Positions 37,221 through 45,742 of a stretch of DNA of 64,000 nt are shown here, one piece after another. The stretch is from Bradyrhizobium sp. 21 (lineage in GTDB: Bacteria > Pseudomonadota > Alphaproteobacteria > Rhizobiales > Xanthobacteraceae): positions 1 through 64,000 of the forward strand of contig NZ_JADPJG010000008.1 in NCBI RefSeq assembly GCF_023073335.1, in the 5' to 3' direction. Numbering within the stretch: position 1 is the first letter of the stretch; every line of letters starts with the position of its first letter. Made by a program: the position numbers and the translations under genes. The notes under the pieces were generated by a model. That model searched no databases and was not told where the DNA came from. It saw only the letters and a list, made by a program, of their open reading frames with translations.

Positions 37221-38870
37221 ATGAGCGAGCGGCAGAACCAGTACAATACCGGCCTCGACAAGACGCCCGCCAACTACGTGCCGCTGAGCCCGTTGAGCTT
37301 CCTCGCGCGCAGCGCCGCGGTCTATCCCGATCATGTCAGCACGGTCTACGAGGGGCGCAGCTTCACCTGGGCGCAAACCTACGCGCGCTGCCGACGTTTT
37401 GCGTCTTATCTCGCGCGCAAGGGCATCGGCGTCGGCGACACCGTCGCGGCGATGCTGCCGAACGTTCCGGCGATGAACGAGGCGCATTTCGCGGTGCCCA
37501 TGACGGGTGCCGTGCTCAACGCGCTCAACATCCGCCTCGACGCGCCCTCGATCGCGTTCCAGCTCGACCATGGCGGCGCCAGGATCATCCTGGTCGATCC
37601 GGAATTCTCTAGCGTGATCACCGATGCGCTCGCGCAGATGAGCGGACCAAAGCCGTTCGTGGTCGACGTCGACGATTCCGCGTTCAAGGGCGGCAGCCGT
37701 ATCGGCGAGATCGAGTACGAGGCCGCCGTCGCACAAGACGATCCGGATTTCGCGGCGATCCCGCCGAGCGACGAATGGGACGCGATCGCGCTGAGCTACA
37801 CATCTGGCACCACGGGCAATCCCAAGGGCGTCGTCACCCATCATCGCGGCGCCTATCTGAATGCCGTCAGCAATATCCTCGCGGGCAATCTCGGCCAGCA
37901 TCCGGTCTATCTCTGGACGCTGCCGATGTTTCACTGCAACGGCTGGTGCTTCCCCTGGACCATCGCGGCGGCAGCCGGCATCAATGTCTGCCTGCGCAAG
38001 GTCGAGCCGACAAAAATCTTCGCGCTGATCAAGCAGCACGGCGTCACCCACATGTGCGGCGCGCCGATCGTCTACAATACGCTGATCAACGCACCGGATG
38101 CGCCGAAGGGCGCCGCCGCGCGCCAGGTCGTCGGCCTGATCGCCGGCGCGGCGCCGCCCGTCGCCGTGCTCGAAGGCGCCGAGAGCATCGGCATCAAGCT
38201 GACGCACGTGTACGGCCTGACCGAAGTCTACGGCCCCGCCTCCGTCTGCGCCGAGCAGCCCGGCTGGGATGACCTGCCCGCAGCCGAGCGCGCCAGCCTG
38301 AAGCGGCGGCAGGGCGTGCCCTACCCGCTCGAGGAAGGCGTCACCGTCATCGATCCCCAGACCATGAGGCAAGTACCGCGCGACGGCGAGACCATCGGCG
38401 AGGTTATGTTCCGCGGCAATATCGTCATGAAGGGCTACCTCAAGAACGACAAGGCGACGAAGGACGCCTTCGAAGGCGGCTGGTTTCACACCGGCGACCT
38501 CGGCGTGCTCGACGCGCACGGCTACGTCATCATCAAGGATCGCTCCAAGGACATCATCATCTCCGGCGGCGAGAACATTTCCTCCGTCGAGGTCGAGGAC
38601 ATCCTCTACAAGCACCCGGCCGTGCTGTTCGCCGCCGTGGTCGCAAAGCCCGATCCGAAATGGGGCGAAGTGCCCTGCGCCTTCGTCGAGCTGAAGGACG
38701 GCGCCAGCGCGAGCGAAGCCGACATCATCGCCTTCTGCCGCGCGCATATGAGCGGCTTCAAGACGCCGAAGGCCGTGCTGTTCGGGCCGATCCCGAAAAC
38801 ATCGACGGGAAAGATCCAGAAATTCCTGCTTCGCAACGAAATGGGATCGGCGAAGGCGATCTCGACCTGA
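37221..38870 (+). CDS. Acyl-CoA synthetase (AMP-forming)
   Basis: The 549-residue ligase activates a carboxylic acid to its acyl-CoA. Motifs are the P-loop YTSGTTGNPKGVVTHHRGA (about 193-211), GLTEVYGPA, the hinge GWFHTGDLGVLDAHGYVIIK and the catalytic C-terminal PKTSTGKIQKF. The overall pattern resembles medium-chain and methylmercaptopropionate-CoA ligase (DmdB)-like enzymes. It starts 21 bases after the DctQM gene with a TTGAGGAGG ribosome site, so it is co-transcribed with the transporter. It probably activates the acid imported or released within the island. Confidence 0.92.
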   Translation: MSERQNQYNTGLDKTPANYVPLSPLSFLARSAAVYPDHVSTVYEGRSFTWAQTYARCRRFASYLARKGIGVGDTVAAMLPNVPAMNEAHFAVPMTGAVLNALNIRLDAPSIAFQLDHGGARIILVDPEFSSVITDALAQMSGPKPFVVDVDDSAFKGGSRIGEIEYEAAVAQDDPDFAAIPPSDEWDAIALSYTSGTTGNPKGVVTHHRGAYLNAVSNILAGNLGQHPVYLWTLPMFHCNGWCFPWTIAAAAGINVCLRKVEPTKIFALIKQHGVTHMCGAPIVYNTLINAPDAPKGAAARQVVGLIAGAAPPVAVLEGAESIGIKLTHVYGLTEVYGPASVCAEQPGWDDLPAAERASLKRRQGVPYPLEEGVTVIDPQTMRQVPRDGETIGEVMFRGNIVMKGYLKNDKATKDAFEGGWFHTGDLGVLDAHGYVIIKDRSKDIIISGGENISSVEVEDILYKHPAVLFAAVVAKPDPKWGEVPCAFVELKDGASASEADIIAFCRAHMSGFKTPKAVLFGPIPKTSTGKIQKFLLRNEMGSAKAIST

Positions 38871-38884
38871 GCGAACCCTGGGGA

Positions 38885-38909
38885 GCCGTCCGCCCGCACG
38901 CCGGACGGC
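38885..38909. terminator. Hairpin between convergent TRAP transcription units
   Basis: GCCGTCCG (38885-38892) pairs with CGGACGGC (38902-38909) around a 9-base loop, 14 bases after the acyl-CoA synthetase stop and 24 bases from the end of the minus-strand DctP. A bidirectional terminator is likely. Confidence 0.6.
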
Positions 38910-38933
38910 GGCGGGCGAAAGACCTCTCCCTCG

Positions 38934-39911
38934 TTACATCTTCTTGTAGGCCTCGATCAGCGCCTGGCCGTCGGGCCCTGCTTTCTTGAGCCAGTCGGAG
39001 GTGAGCTGTTCGCCGATCTTCTGGAAGCCGGCCTTGAGTGCGGGCGTCGGCGGTTCGACGGTCATGCCCTTCGCCTTGAGCTGATCGATGTACCAGGTGC
39101 TCTTGTCCTCCCAGGCCTTCCAGCCGCGCGTTTCCGCGGTCGCGGCGGCCTTGAGAATGGCCTCCTGGGTCGGCTTGTCGAGCGCGTCGAACGCGGCCTT
39201 GTTGACGAAGGTGTAGTCCTTCGGGATCCAGGCTTGCACGTCATAGAAGTACTTCAACGACTCCCATGCCTTCGCATCGTAGCCCGTGCCGCCCGACGAC
39301 ATGAAGGAATTCACGACCCCGGTCGCAAGTGCCTGCGGCAGCTCGGCGGCCTGGATGGTGACGGACTGCGCGCCGACCAGCTCGCCAATGCGCGCGGTTC
39401 CAACGTTATAGGCCCGCCATTTCAGGCCTTTCATGTCTTCGATCGTCGCAAGCGGCTTGTTGACATAGACGCCCTGTGGCGCCCACGGCACGACGAACAG
39501 GAGCTTGAGACCCTGCGCATCGAGCTTCTTGGCAATCAGCGGCTTCGACGCCTGATACAGTTTCATCGCCGCCGGGAAGCTGGTCGCGAGAAACGGCACC
39601 ACGTCGATCCCGAACACCGGATCCTCGTTCTCGTGGATCGACAGCAATACTTCGCCCATCTGCGCCTGCCCAGTCATCACCGCGCGCTTGATGTCGGGTG
39701 CCTTGAACAGCGAGGCGCCGGGATGAACCGTGATCTGGAGCTTGCCGGACGTCGCGGCATCGACGTCCTTGGCGAACGCGACCAGATTCTCCGAATGCGG
39801 ATTGTCGGCGGGATATGCTGCCGGCAAATTCCATTTGGTCTGAGCCAAAGCGGGTGTTACGGCCAGCATGACGCCGGCTATCAGGCCTGCACGGGCTAAA
39901 CGAGACTTCAT
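38934..39911 (-). CDS. TRAP transporter solute-binding protein DctP (second system)
   Basis: The 325-residue precursor has a Sec signal peptide (SRLARAGLIAGVMLAVTPALA) without twin arginines. A DctP-type fold follows, with WNLPAAYPADNPHSENLVAFAKDV, PWAPQGVYVNKPLATIEDMKG and a conserved substrate Arg near MKGLKWRAYN. ATG at 39911 follows a GAGGAGAAG ribosome site. The long open frame upstream (to 40514) is a shadow of the permease gene. It is last in a DctQ-DctM-DctP operon and convergent with the first TRAP operon. Its sequence is quite different from the binding protein at 34263-35294, so the two systems probably take different ligands. Confidence 0.9.
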   Translation of the reverse strand: MKSRLARAGLIAGVMLAVTPALAQTKWNLPAAYPADNPHSENLVAFAKDVDAATSGKLQITVHPGASLFKAPDIKRAVMTGQAQMGEVLLSIHENEDPVFGIDVVPFLATSFPAAMKLYQASKPLIAKKLDAQGLKLLFVVPWAPQGVYVNKPLATIEDMKGLKWRAYNVGTARIGELVGAQSVTIQAAELPQALATGVVNSFMSSGGTGYDAKAWESLKYFYDVQAWIPKDYTFVNKAAFDALDKPTQEAILKAAATAETRGWKAWEDKSTWYIDQLKAKGMTVEPPTPALKAGFQKIGEQLTSDWLKKAGPDGQALIEAYKKM

Positions 39912-39949
39912 CGGACTTCTCCTCACGGTCAATTTGAAACTTGGCGCGA

Positions 39950-41263
39950 TCAGTCGGGGAAAGCGAGCTTGGGCAGAAACAGAACGATCTGCGGATACTC
40001 CGTGATGATGAACACCGCGGCCAGCAGCAGCACAAAGAACGGGAATGCCGCCCGCGCAACGGTGAAAGTGTCGCGCCCGCTCATGTTCTGGAGCACGAAC
40101 AGATTGAAACCGACCGGCGGCGTGATCTGAGCCATTTCGACGTGGATGATGAGATAGACGCCGAACCAGACCAGGTCGAGACCGGCCTGCCTGACCATCG
40201 GCAGCACGATCACGGCGGTCAGAACGATCATCGAGATGCCGTCGATCAGGCAGCCGAGGATGATATACATGACGCTCAGATACAGCGCGAGCATGCCAGG
40301 CGTGAGCTGTTGGCCCTGGACCCAGGTGGCGAGTGCCGCCGGAATGCCCGTATAGGCCATCGCAGCCGTGGTGTAGGCTGCGCCCGCCAGGATCAGCATG
40401 ATCATGCAGGTCAGGCGCGTCGCGCTCATGATGCTTTCGAGGAAGTTCGTGCGCGAGAGCGTGCCGCTCCACCACGCCAGCAGCAGCGCACCCGTGACGC
40501 CCCACGCGGCGCATTCCGTCGCCGTCGCAAAGCCGAGCACGAGCGAGAGGAAGACCGCCAGGATCAGCAACAGGCAGGGCGCAAGCCTGGCCGACGCGCG
40601 CAGCTTCTGGCGAAACGACATCGGGGGATCACGCGGCGGAACCTTCTTCGGGTTCAGCAGCGACCAGATGATGATGTAGCCGGAATAAAGCACCATCACG
40701 AGCACCCCCGGCAGAAAACCGCCCAGGAAGACCTGAAGCACGGAGACATTCGCCGTGACCGCATAGACCACCATCGGGATCGACGGCGGGATCAGGAGTC
40801 CGAGCGTGCCGGAGCCCGCGAGCGAGCCGAGACTCAAGCCCTTGTCGTAGCCACGCTTGTCGAGCTCGGGTAGCGCGATCTTGCCGATGGTCGCACAGGT
40901 CGCCGCCGACGAGCCCGACACCGCCGCGAAGATACCGCAGCCGATCACGTTGACATGAGTCAGGCGCCCGGGCAGCCACTGAACCCAGGGCGACAGGCCC
41001 CGGAACATTTCTTCCGACAATTTGGTACGGAAGAGGATCTCGCCCATCCAGATGAACAGGGGCAGTGCCGCCAGTGTCCACGACGAGCTGGCGCTCCATG
41101 TCGTGGTAGCGAGCACCGCGCCGAGCGGCAGGCTCGTCGTCAGCGCCATCGCCACGAATCCGACGAGGCCGAGCGAGACCGCGATCCAGACGCCGCTTCC
41201 CAGCAGCAGGATCATGACGCCGAGCAGGACGAACGCCAGCTCGATCATGCCGAGATTGGCCAT
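39950..41263 (-). CDS. TRAP transporter large permease DctM (second system)
   Basis: The 437-residue membrane protein has the DctM layout: N-terminal LGVMILLLGSGVWIAVSLGLVGF, a WAxxPLFIWMGEI-type region (TLAALPLFIWMGEILFRTKLS), the SGSSAATCATIGKIALPEL motif and LLIPPSIPMVVYAVTANVSV, both hallmarks of DctM. ATG at 41263 lies 6 bases after a GGAGG and is preferred over a TTG at 41269. The preceding DctQ gene ends 3 bases upstream. The transport direction is import, driven by sodium or protons. Confidence 0.92.
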   Translation of the reverse strand: MANLGMIELAFVLLGVMILLLGSGVWIAVSLGLVGFVAMALTTSLPLGAVLATTTWSASSSWTLAALPLFIWMGEILFRTKLSEEMFRGLSPWVQWLPGRLTHVNVIGCGIFAAVSGSSAATCATIGKIALPELDKRGYDKGLSLGSLAGSGTLGLLIPPSIPMVVYAVTANVSVLQVFLGGFLPGVLVMVLYSGYIIIWSLLNPKKVPPRDPPMSFRQKLRASARLAPCLLLILAVFLSLVLGFATATECAAWGVTGALLLAWWSGTLSRTNFLESIMSATRLTCMIMLILAGAAYTTAAMAYTGIPAALATWVQGQQLTPGMLALYLSVMYIILGCLIDGISMIVLTAVIVLPMVRQAGLDLVWFGVYLIIHVEMAQITPPVGFNLFVLQNMSGRDTFTVARAAFPFFVLLLAAVFIITEYPQIVLFLPKLAFPD

Positions 41264-41265
41264 CG

Positions 41266-41859
41266 TCAACCTCCGCCGCCCTGCGAGATGCGCTCGATGA
41301 ATTCGTCCGGGGTCTCGTCCGGCGAGCCCTTCTCGTAGCTCGGCCGGTTGCCGCAGACGACACTGACCATTTCATCAATGAGCGCGATCGACAGGATCAC
41401 AAGCCCGCCGGCAAACCCGAGCTGCGGAATCCAGAGCGGAAGGGCGACGACGCCCTGCGCCACGTCGTTGAAGCGCCAGGAATCATAGGTCATCTGCACG
41501 GCATGCCAGGTGAAATAGAGGATGAAAGAGGTGGCAATACCGAGCGCCATGACCTCAGCAACCTGCTTGGTGCGCCCGTGCAGACGCTCCAGCAGCATGC
41601 CGACGCGGATCATCTCCCCGCGCTTGAAGGTGTGAGCGAGTCCGAGAAAAGCCATCGCGGCCATGCACCAGGACGCGAAATCATCGCCGGCGGGAATGTT
41701 GATCGCAAACTGGCGCCCGACCGACATGACCATCATGATTGCGAAGATCGCAACCATGAAGACGCCGGCAGCGTAGCCCGCACCGAGATAAAGGAGATCC
41801 AGGGCGCGTCGCACCAGTCCTCGGTTCGTTACATCGTCCCCTGCCAACGCGATCCCCAA
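41266..41859 (-). CDS. TRAP transporter small permease DctQ (second system)
   Basis: The 197-residue protein has four hydrophobic segments (YAAGVFMVAIFAIMMVMSV, FASWCMAAMAFLGLAHTF, VMALGIATSFILYFTWHA, FAGGLVILSIALIDEMV) and the DctQ motif GLAHTFKRGEMIRVGMLLERL. A polar Glu/Ser-rich tail ends it. The start appears to be TTG at 41859; no ATG lies in a better position. It is first in the second TRAP operon, followed directly by DctM. The upstream 168 bases separate it from the MBL gene. Confidence 0.88.
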   Translation of the reverse strand: MGIALAGDDVTNRGLVRRALDLLYLGAGYAAGVFMVAIFAIMMVMSVGRQFAINIPAGDDFASWCMAAMAFLGLAHTFKRGEMIRVGMLLERLHGRTKQVAEVMALGIATSFILYFTWHAVQMTYDSWRFNDVAQGVVALPLWIPQLGFAGGLVILSIALIDEMVSVVCGNRPSYEKGSPDETPDEFIERISQGGGG

Positions 41860-42027
41860 TCCTCACACGAGGCGATTCAAACGGCCTTGGCGATTGCAGA
41901 CCGCGTGCCAGTTCCTGCTTGAATATCGCCCCTGCCCCAGCGCCTGTCTTTCAGACGTTAGATCAACATGATGGGTCAGGCGCAAGCAAGGAGTATGCCG
42001 GCCCGTGCCGGAATTTCTACCGCAGGT

Positions 42028-42825
42028 TCAGCGCGTTTCCAGCCGCAGCCCGTCATACGCGGGCACCACTCCCGCCGGCAGCGACTGCCGGATGACCTCG
42101 TAATCGACGTCGGCGGTCATGTTGGTGATGACGGCGCGCTTCGGCTTGAAGCGGTCGATCCAGGACAACGCGTCGTTGATGCTGAAATGGCTGACATGGC
42201 TGGTGTAGCGCAGGCCGTCGACGATCCAGAGGTCGAGGTTTTCCAGTGCGCCAAAACTCTCGCGCGGGATGTCGTTGAGATCGGGCGTGTAGGCGGCGTC
42301 GCCGATGCGATAGCCCAGCGCGGGAATGTTGCCGTGCTGCACCAGGAAAGCGGTCATCGTCACCGCGCCGCCCTTCCCCTCGATGGTCTGGCTTTCGCCG
42401 GCCTCGATCGATTGGCGCGTCAGGATCGGCGGATAGTCGCTGCCCTCCGGCGAGACGAAGCAATAGGAGAACCGCGACATGATGTCGTTCGCAGTCGTTT
42501 GGTTGAGATAGGTCGGAATCCGCCGGCGCATATGCATCACGACCGAACGCAGATCGTCCATGCCGTGAGTCTGGTCGGCGTGCTCGTGGGTCAGGAACAC
42601 CGCGTCGATGTGGTCGACATTGGTCGAAAGCAATTGCTCGCGCAGGTCCGGCGAGGTGTCGATCACGATGCGCGTGGTGCCCTCGCCCGATGTCTGCTCG
42701 ACCAGCAGAGAGCAGCGGCGGCGGCGGTTCTTGGGATTATTGGGATCGCAGGCGCCCCAACCGAGCGCCGGGCGCGGCACACCGGCGGAGGAGCCGCAGC
42801 CCAGGATCGTCAGCGTCAGAGTCAT
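42028..42825 (-). CDS. MBL-fold metallohydrolase, PhnP-like
   Basis: The 265-residue protein has the metallo-beta-lactamase signature THEHADQTHGMDDLR (metal ligands His, His, Asp, His). Its start, ILGCGSSAGVPR, matches the PhnP/RNase Z-like branch, which cleaves cyclic phosphate esters. It follows tatD by 13 bases in the dac-tmk-holB-metG-tatD-MBL operon, an order kept in many Alphaproteobacteria, so it is probably a housekeeping phosphodiesterase and not phosphonate-specific. The precise substrate cannot be read from the sequence. Confidence 0.9.
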   Translation of the reverse strand: MTLTLTILGCGSSAGVPRPALGWGACDPNNPKNRRRRCSLLVEQTSGEGTTRIVIDTSPDLREQLLSTNVDHIDAVFLTHEHADQTHGMDDLRSVVMHMRRRIPTYLNQTTANDIMSRFSYCFVSPEGSDYPPILTRQSIEAGESQTIEGKGGAVTMTAFLVQHGNIPALGYRIGDAAYTPDLNDIPRESFGALENLDLWIVDGLRYTSHVSHFSINDALSWIDRFKPKRAVITNMTADVDYEVIRQSLPAGVVPAYDGLRLETR

Positions 42826-42838
42826 GCGGCCCCCAACC

Positions 42839-43615
42839 TCAAGCTTTCACCCTGGAAAACAGGCGAAAGAAGTTTTCGCTTGTCTGGCGCGAGATCTCAT
42901 CAAACGACACACCGCGGGTTTCGGCGAGCACTTTTGCGACCTCGACCACATAGGCCGGCTCGTTGCGCTTGCCTCGGAACTTCCCCGGCGCAAGGTAGGG
43001 CGAGTCTGTTTCCACCAGAATACGATCGGACGGCAGTTCGGCCGCAAGCGCGCGCAAGGCGTCCGACTTCTTGAAGGTCAGGATGCCCGTGAAGCCGATA
43101 TAGAGCCCGAGCGACACGGCCTTCAACGCCAGCGCGCGTCCGCCGGTGTAACAATGCAACACGGCGCGAAACGATCCCTTCGCAGCCTCCTCCTCCAGGA
43201 TACGGCCGCAATCCTCGTCCGCCTCGCGGGTGTGGATCACCAGCGGCAAGCCGGTGGCGCGCGCGGCAGCGATGTGGGCGCGAAACCCCCTCGCCTGCGC
43301 CTCCGGTGCGCCATTGTCGTAGAAATAATCGAGCCCGGCTTCGCCGAGCGCGACCACCTTGGGATGCTGCGTCAGCGCGATCAGCTCGTCCGGCGCAATG
43401 CCGTCCTCCTCGTCCGCGTTGTGCGGATGAGTGCCGACCGAGCAATAGACGTCGTCATAGCGCTCGGCGATGGCGAGAAGCTGATTCAGCTTGCGCACCC
43501 GCGTCGAGATCGTGACCATGCGGCCAATGCCGGCCGCCCGCGCCCGCGACACGATCCCGTCGAGATCTTCCGCAAAGTCGGGAAAATCCAGATGGCAGTG
43601 GCTATCGACCAGCAT
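42839..43615 (-). CDS. tatD: TatD-family metal-dependent DNase
   Basis: The 258-residue amidohydrolase-fold protein begins MLVDSHCHLDFPDF, with the HxH metal ligands. It continues with SVGTHPHNADEE, GEAGLDYFYD, VIHTREADEDCG and the late ETDSPYLAPGKFRGKRNEP, all TatD signatures. TatD enzymes act as 3'-5' exonucleases in DNA repair and quality control. It starts 12 bases after metG, in the same operon. The length is normal. Confidence 0.94.
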   Translation of the reverse strand: MLVDSHCHLDFPDFAEDLDGIVSRARAAGIGRMVTISTRVRKLNQLLAIAERYDDVYCSVGTHPHNADEEDGIAPDELIALTQHPKVVALGEAGLDYFYDNGAPEAQARGFRAHIAAARATGLPLVIHTREADEDCGRILEEEAAKGSFRAVLHCYTGGRALALKAVSLGLYIGFTGILTFKKSDALRALAAELPSDRILVETDSPYLAPGKFRGKRNEPAYVVEVAKVLAETRGVSFDEISRQTSENFFRLFSRVKA

Positions 43616-43627
43616 CGTGCCAGCGCC

Positions 43628-45634
43628 TCACGCCGCCGGTTCGGTGTAGCGCGGGAACGCCGGCGTCGGTGCTGGCAGGGTCGCCCCCGGCGCGATACGC
43701 CTGGCGCCGCCGAGCATCGCAAAATTGCGCTCGCCTTCGGGGATGCCGAGGCTGTCGAGCAGCAAGCCCGAGGCGGTCGGCATCGCCGGCTGGGCCAGGA
43801 TCGCGATCTGGCGCACGACTTCGGCGGTGACATAGAGCACCGTCTTCTGTCGCGCCGGATCGGTCTTGGCGAGCGCCCACGGCGCCTCGCCCGCGAAATA
43901 GCGGTTGGCCTCCGCGACCACCGCCCATACGGCGTTGAGCCAGTGATGGATCTGCTGGCCCGCCATGGCGTCGCGTGACGCGGCGATCATGCCGTCGGAC
44001 ATCGTCAAAATCGCCTTGTCGTTGTCGCTGAATTCGCCGGGCTCCGGCAGCACGCCACTGAGCTGCTTGGCAATCATCGACAGCGAGCGCTGCGCGAGAT
44101 TGCCGAGGTCGTTGGCGAGATCGGCATTGATGCGCGCCACGATGGCCTCGTGATTGTAGTTGCCGTCCTGTCCGAACGGCACCTCGCGCAGGAAGAAATA
44201 GCGCATCTGGTCGACGCCGTATTGGTCGGCGAGGTTGAAGGGGTCGACCACGTTGCCGACCGACTTCGACATCTTCTCGCCCCTGCTGAACAGGAAGCCG
44301 TGGGCGTAGACCCGCTTCGGCAGCGGAATCCCGGCCGATAGCAGGAAAGCCGGCCAGTACACTGCATGAAAGCGGATAATGTCCTTGCCGATGACGTGAA
44401 CATCAGCAGGCCAATAGCCCCAGTTCTTGTCGCTCTCGTCGGGAAAGCCGACGCCGGTGATGTAATTGGTGAGCGCATCGACCCAGACATACATCACGTG
44501 CTCTTCGTCACCGGGGACCTTGACACCCCAATCGAACGTCGTGCGCGAGATCGAGAGATCGCGCAGGCCGCCTCGTACAAAGCTCACGACCTCGTTCTTG
44601 CGCGAGTCGGGACCGATGAAATTGGGCTGCGTCTCGTACAGCTTGAGCAGCCTGTCCTGATAGGCCGACAGGCGGAAAAAGTAGCTCTTCTCCTCGACCC
44701 ATTCGACCGGTGTGCCCTGCGGCCCGAGCCGCACGCCGTCGTCGTTCAGGCGCGTCTCGTCCTCGGCGTAATAGGCTTCGTCACGCACCGAGTACCAACC
44801 GGCATAGATGTCCGCGTAGATGTCGCCGTTTGCTTCCATGCGCCGCCAGATCTCCTGGCTGGAGCGATGATGCTGCTCCTCGGTGGTGCGGATGAAACGG
44901 TCAAACGACACGTTCAACCTCTCGTCCATCTCCTTGAAACGAGCGGCATTGCGGGTGGCGAGTTCCGCGGCGGACATGTTTTCACTGGCCGCTGTCTGGA
45001 CCATCTTCTGGCCGTGCTCGTCGGTGCCGGTCAGGAAGAACACGTCCTTGCCGTCGAGCCGCGCAAAGCGCGCCAGCACGTCGGTCGCAATCGCTTCATA
45101 GGCGTGGCCGATATGCGGACTGCCATTGGGATAGGCGATCGCGGTCGTGATATAGAAGGCGTTGTCGCGCGCGAGGCCTGCGACGGTCGCGGTAGCCTGC
45201 GGTGCTGCGACGGGCTTCGGCGCGCGCGGCGTCTTCGGCTTCAACACCTTTGGCTTCAACACCTTGGGCTTCACGGTCTTGGGCGGAGCGGCGACGGGAG
45301 CCGGAGCTGCAATCACGGCAGGTGCGGTCACCCTCGGCTTCTTGGCCGTTTTCTTCGCCGGAGCCTTGGCTGGCTTCTTGGCGGTGCTCTTCCCTACCTT
45401 CTTGGCGGCGACTTGCTTATTCGCAGCCTTCTTGCCCGCCTTATTTGATGTCTTCGACGCGCTCTTCTTCACGCCCTTCTTCACGCCTTTCTTGGCGGCA
45501 GTCTTCTTGACTTTCTTGGCACCTTTGCGCGCACTCGCCTTCTGAGCCTTCTTCGCGGCCTTCCTGACGGCTTTCTTCGCAGCCTTCTTCTTGCTGCTCT
45601 TGGCCTTGGCGATTTTCTTAGCTCGTGTTGCCAC
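43628..45634 (-). CDS. metG: Methionyl-tRNA synthetase with an N-terminal histone-H1-like Lys/Ala-rich extension
   Basis: The 668-residue protein charges tRNA-Met. The catalytic core starts near residue 158 ([20 protein letters not shown]) with HIGH at 174-177 and KMSKS at 454-458, and the anticodon-binding domain follows. The connective region lacks a cysteine zinc knuckle, as in the MetG2 subtype. The first 155 residues are unusual: 39 of the first 100 are lysine, mixed with Ala and Ser in AKKx patterns, followed by a Pro/Lys hinge ([14 protein letters not shown]). This resembles histone H1 C-tails and bacterial H1-like proteins. No ATG restarts near the core, so the tail is probably translated. 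It is followed by tatD in the operon. Confidence 0.9.
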   Translation of the reverse strand: MATRAKKIAKAKSSKKKAAKKAVRKAAKKAQKASARKGAKKVKKTAAKKGVKKGVKKSASKTSNKAGKKAANKQVAAKKVGKSTAKKPAKAPAKKTAKKPRVTAPAVIAAPAPVAAPPKTVKPKVLKPKVLKPKTPRAPKPVAAPQATATVAGLARDNAFYITTAIAYPNGSPHIGHAYEAIATDVLARFARLDGKDVFFLTGTDEHGQKMVQTAASENMSAAELATRNAARFKEMDERLNVSFDRFIRTTEEQHHRSSQEIWRRMEANGDIYADIYAGWYSVRDEAYYAEDETRLNDDGVRLGPQGTPVEWVEEKSYFFRLSAYQDRLLKLYETQPNFIGPDSRKNEVVSFVRGGLRDLSISRTTFDWGVKVPGDEEHVMYVWVDALTNYITGVGFPDESDKNWGYWPADVHVIGKDIIRFHAVYWPAFLLSAGIPLPKRVYAHGFLFSRGEKMSKSVGNVVDPFNLADQYGVDQMRYFFLREVPFGQDGNYNHEAIVARINADLANDLGNLAQRSLSMIAKQLSGVLPEPGEFSDNDKAILTMSDGMIAASRDAMAGQQIHHWLNAVWAVVAEANRYFAGEAPWALAKTDPARQKTVLYVTAEVVRQIAILAQPAMPTASGLLLDSLGIPEGERNFAMLGGARRIAPGATLPAPTPAFPRYTEPAA

Positions 45635-45695
45635 GATGAATTCCTTTACCGGCTTCTCGAATTTGGAAACGAACCTGGGTTAGGTTATTGTTTAG

Positions 45696-45742
45696 AGCAT
45701 GATCCTCTGGGGAAACCGCTGCGCACTTTTCCGGATCATGCT
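45696..45742. repeat. Dispersed palindromic element abutting the holB stop
   Basis: AGCATGATCC (45696-45705) and GGATCATGCT (45733-45742) are perfect 10-base arms around a 27-base loop. The element touches the holB stop codon at 45743 and lies 62 bases upstream of metG. The sequence is of a type scattered through Bradyrhizobium intergenic DNA. Inside an operon it could partly terminate transcription or stabilise mRNA. Confidence 0.6.

Noticed and set aside
35391..38747. 1118-codon open frame on the minus strand
   Set aside because: It lies opposite the TRAP QM and acyl-CoA synthetase genes, and its composition (His, Arg, Asp, Gln-rich) is the usual antisense shadow of high-GC coding DNA.
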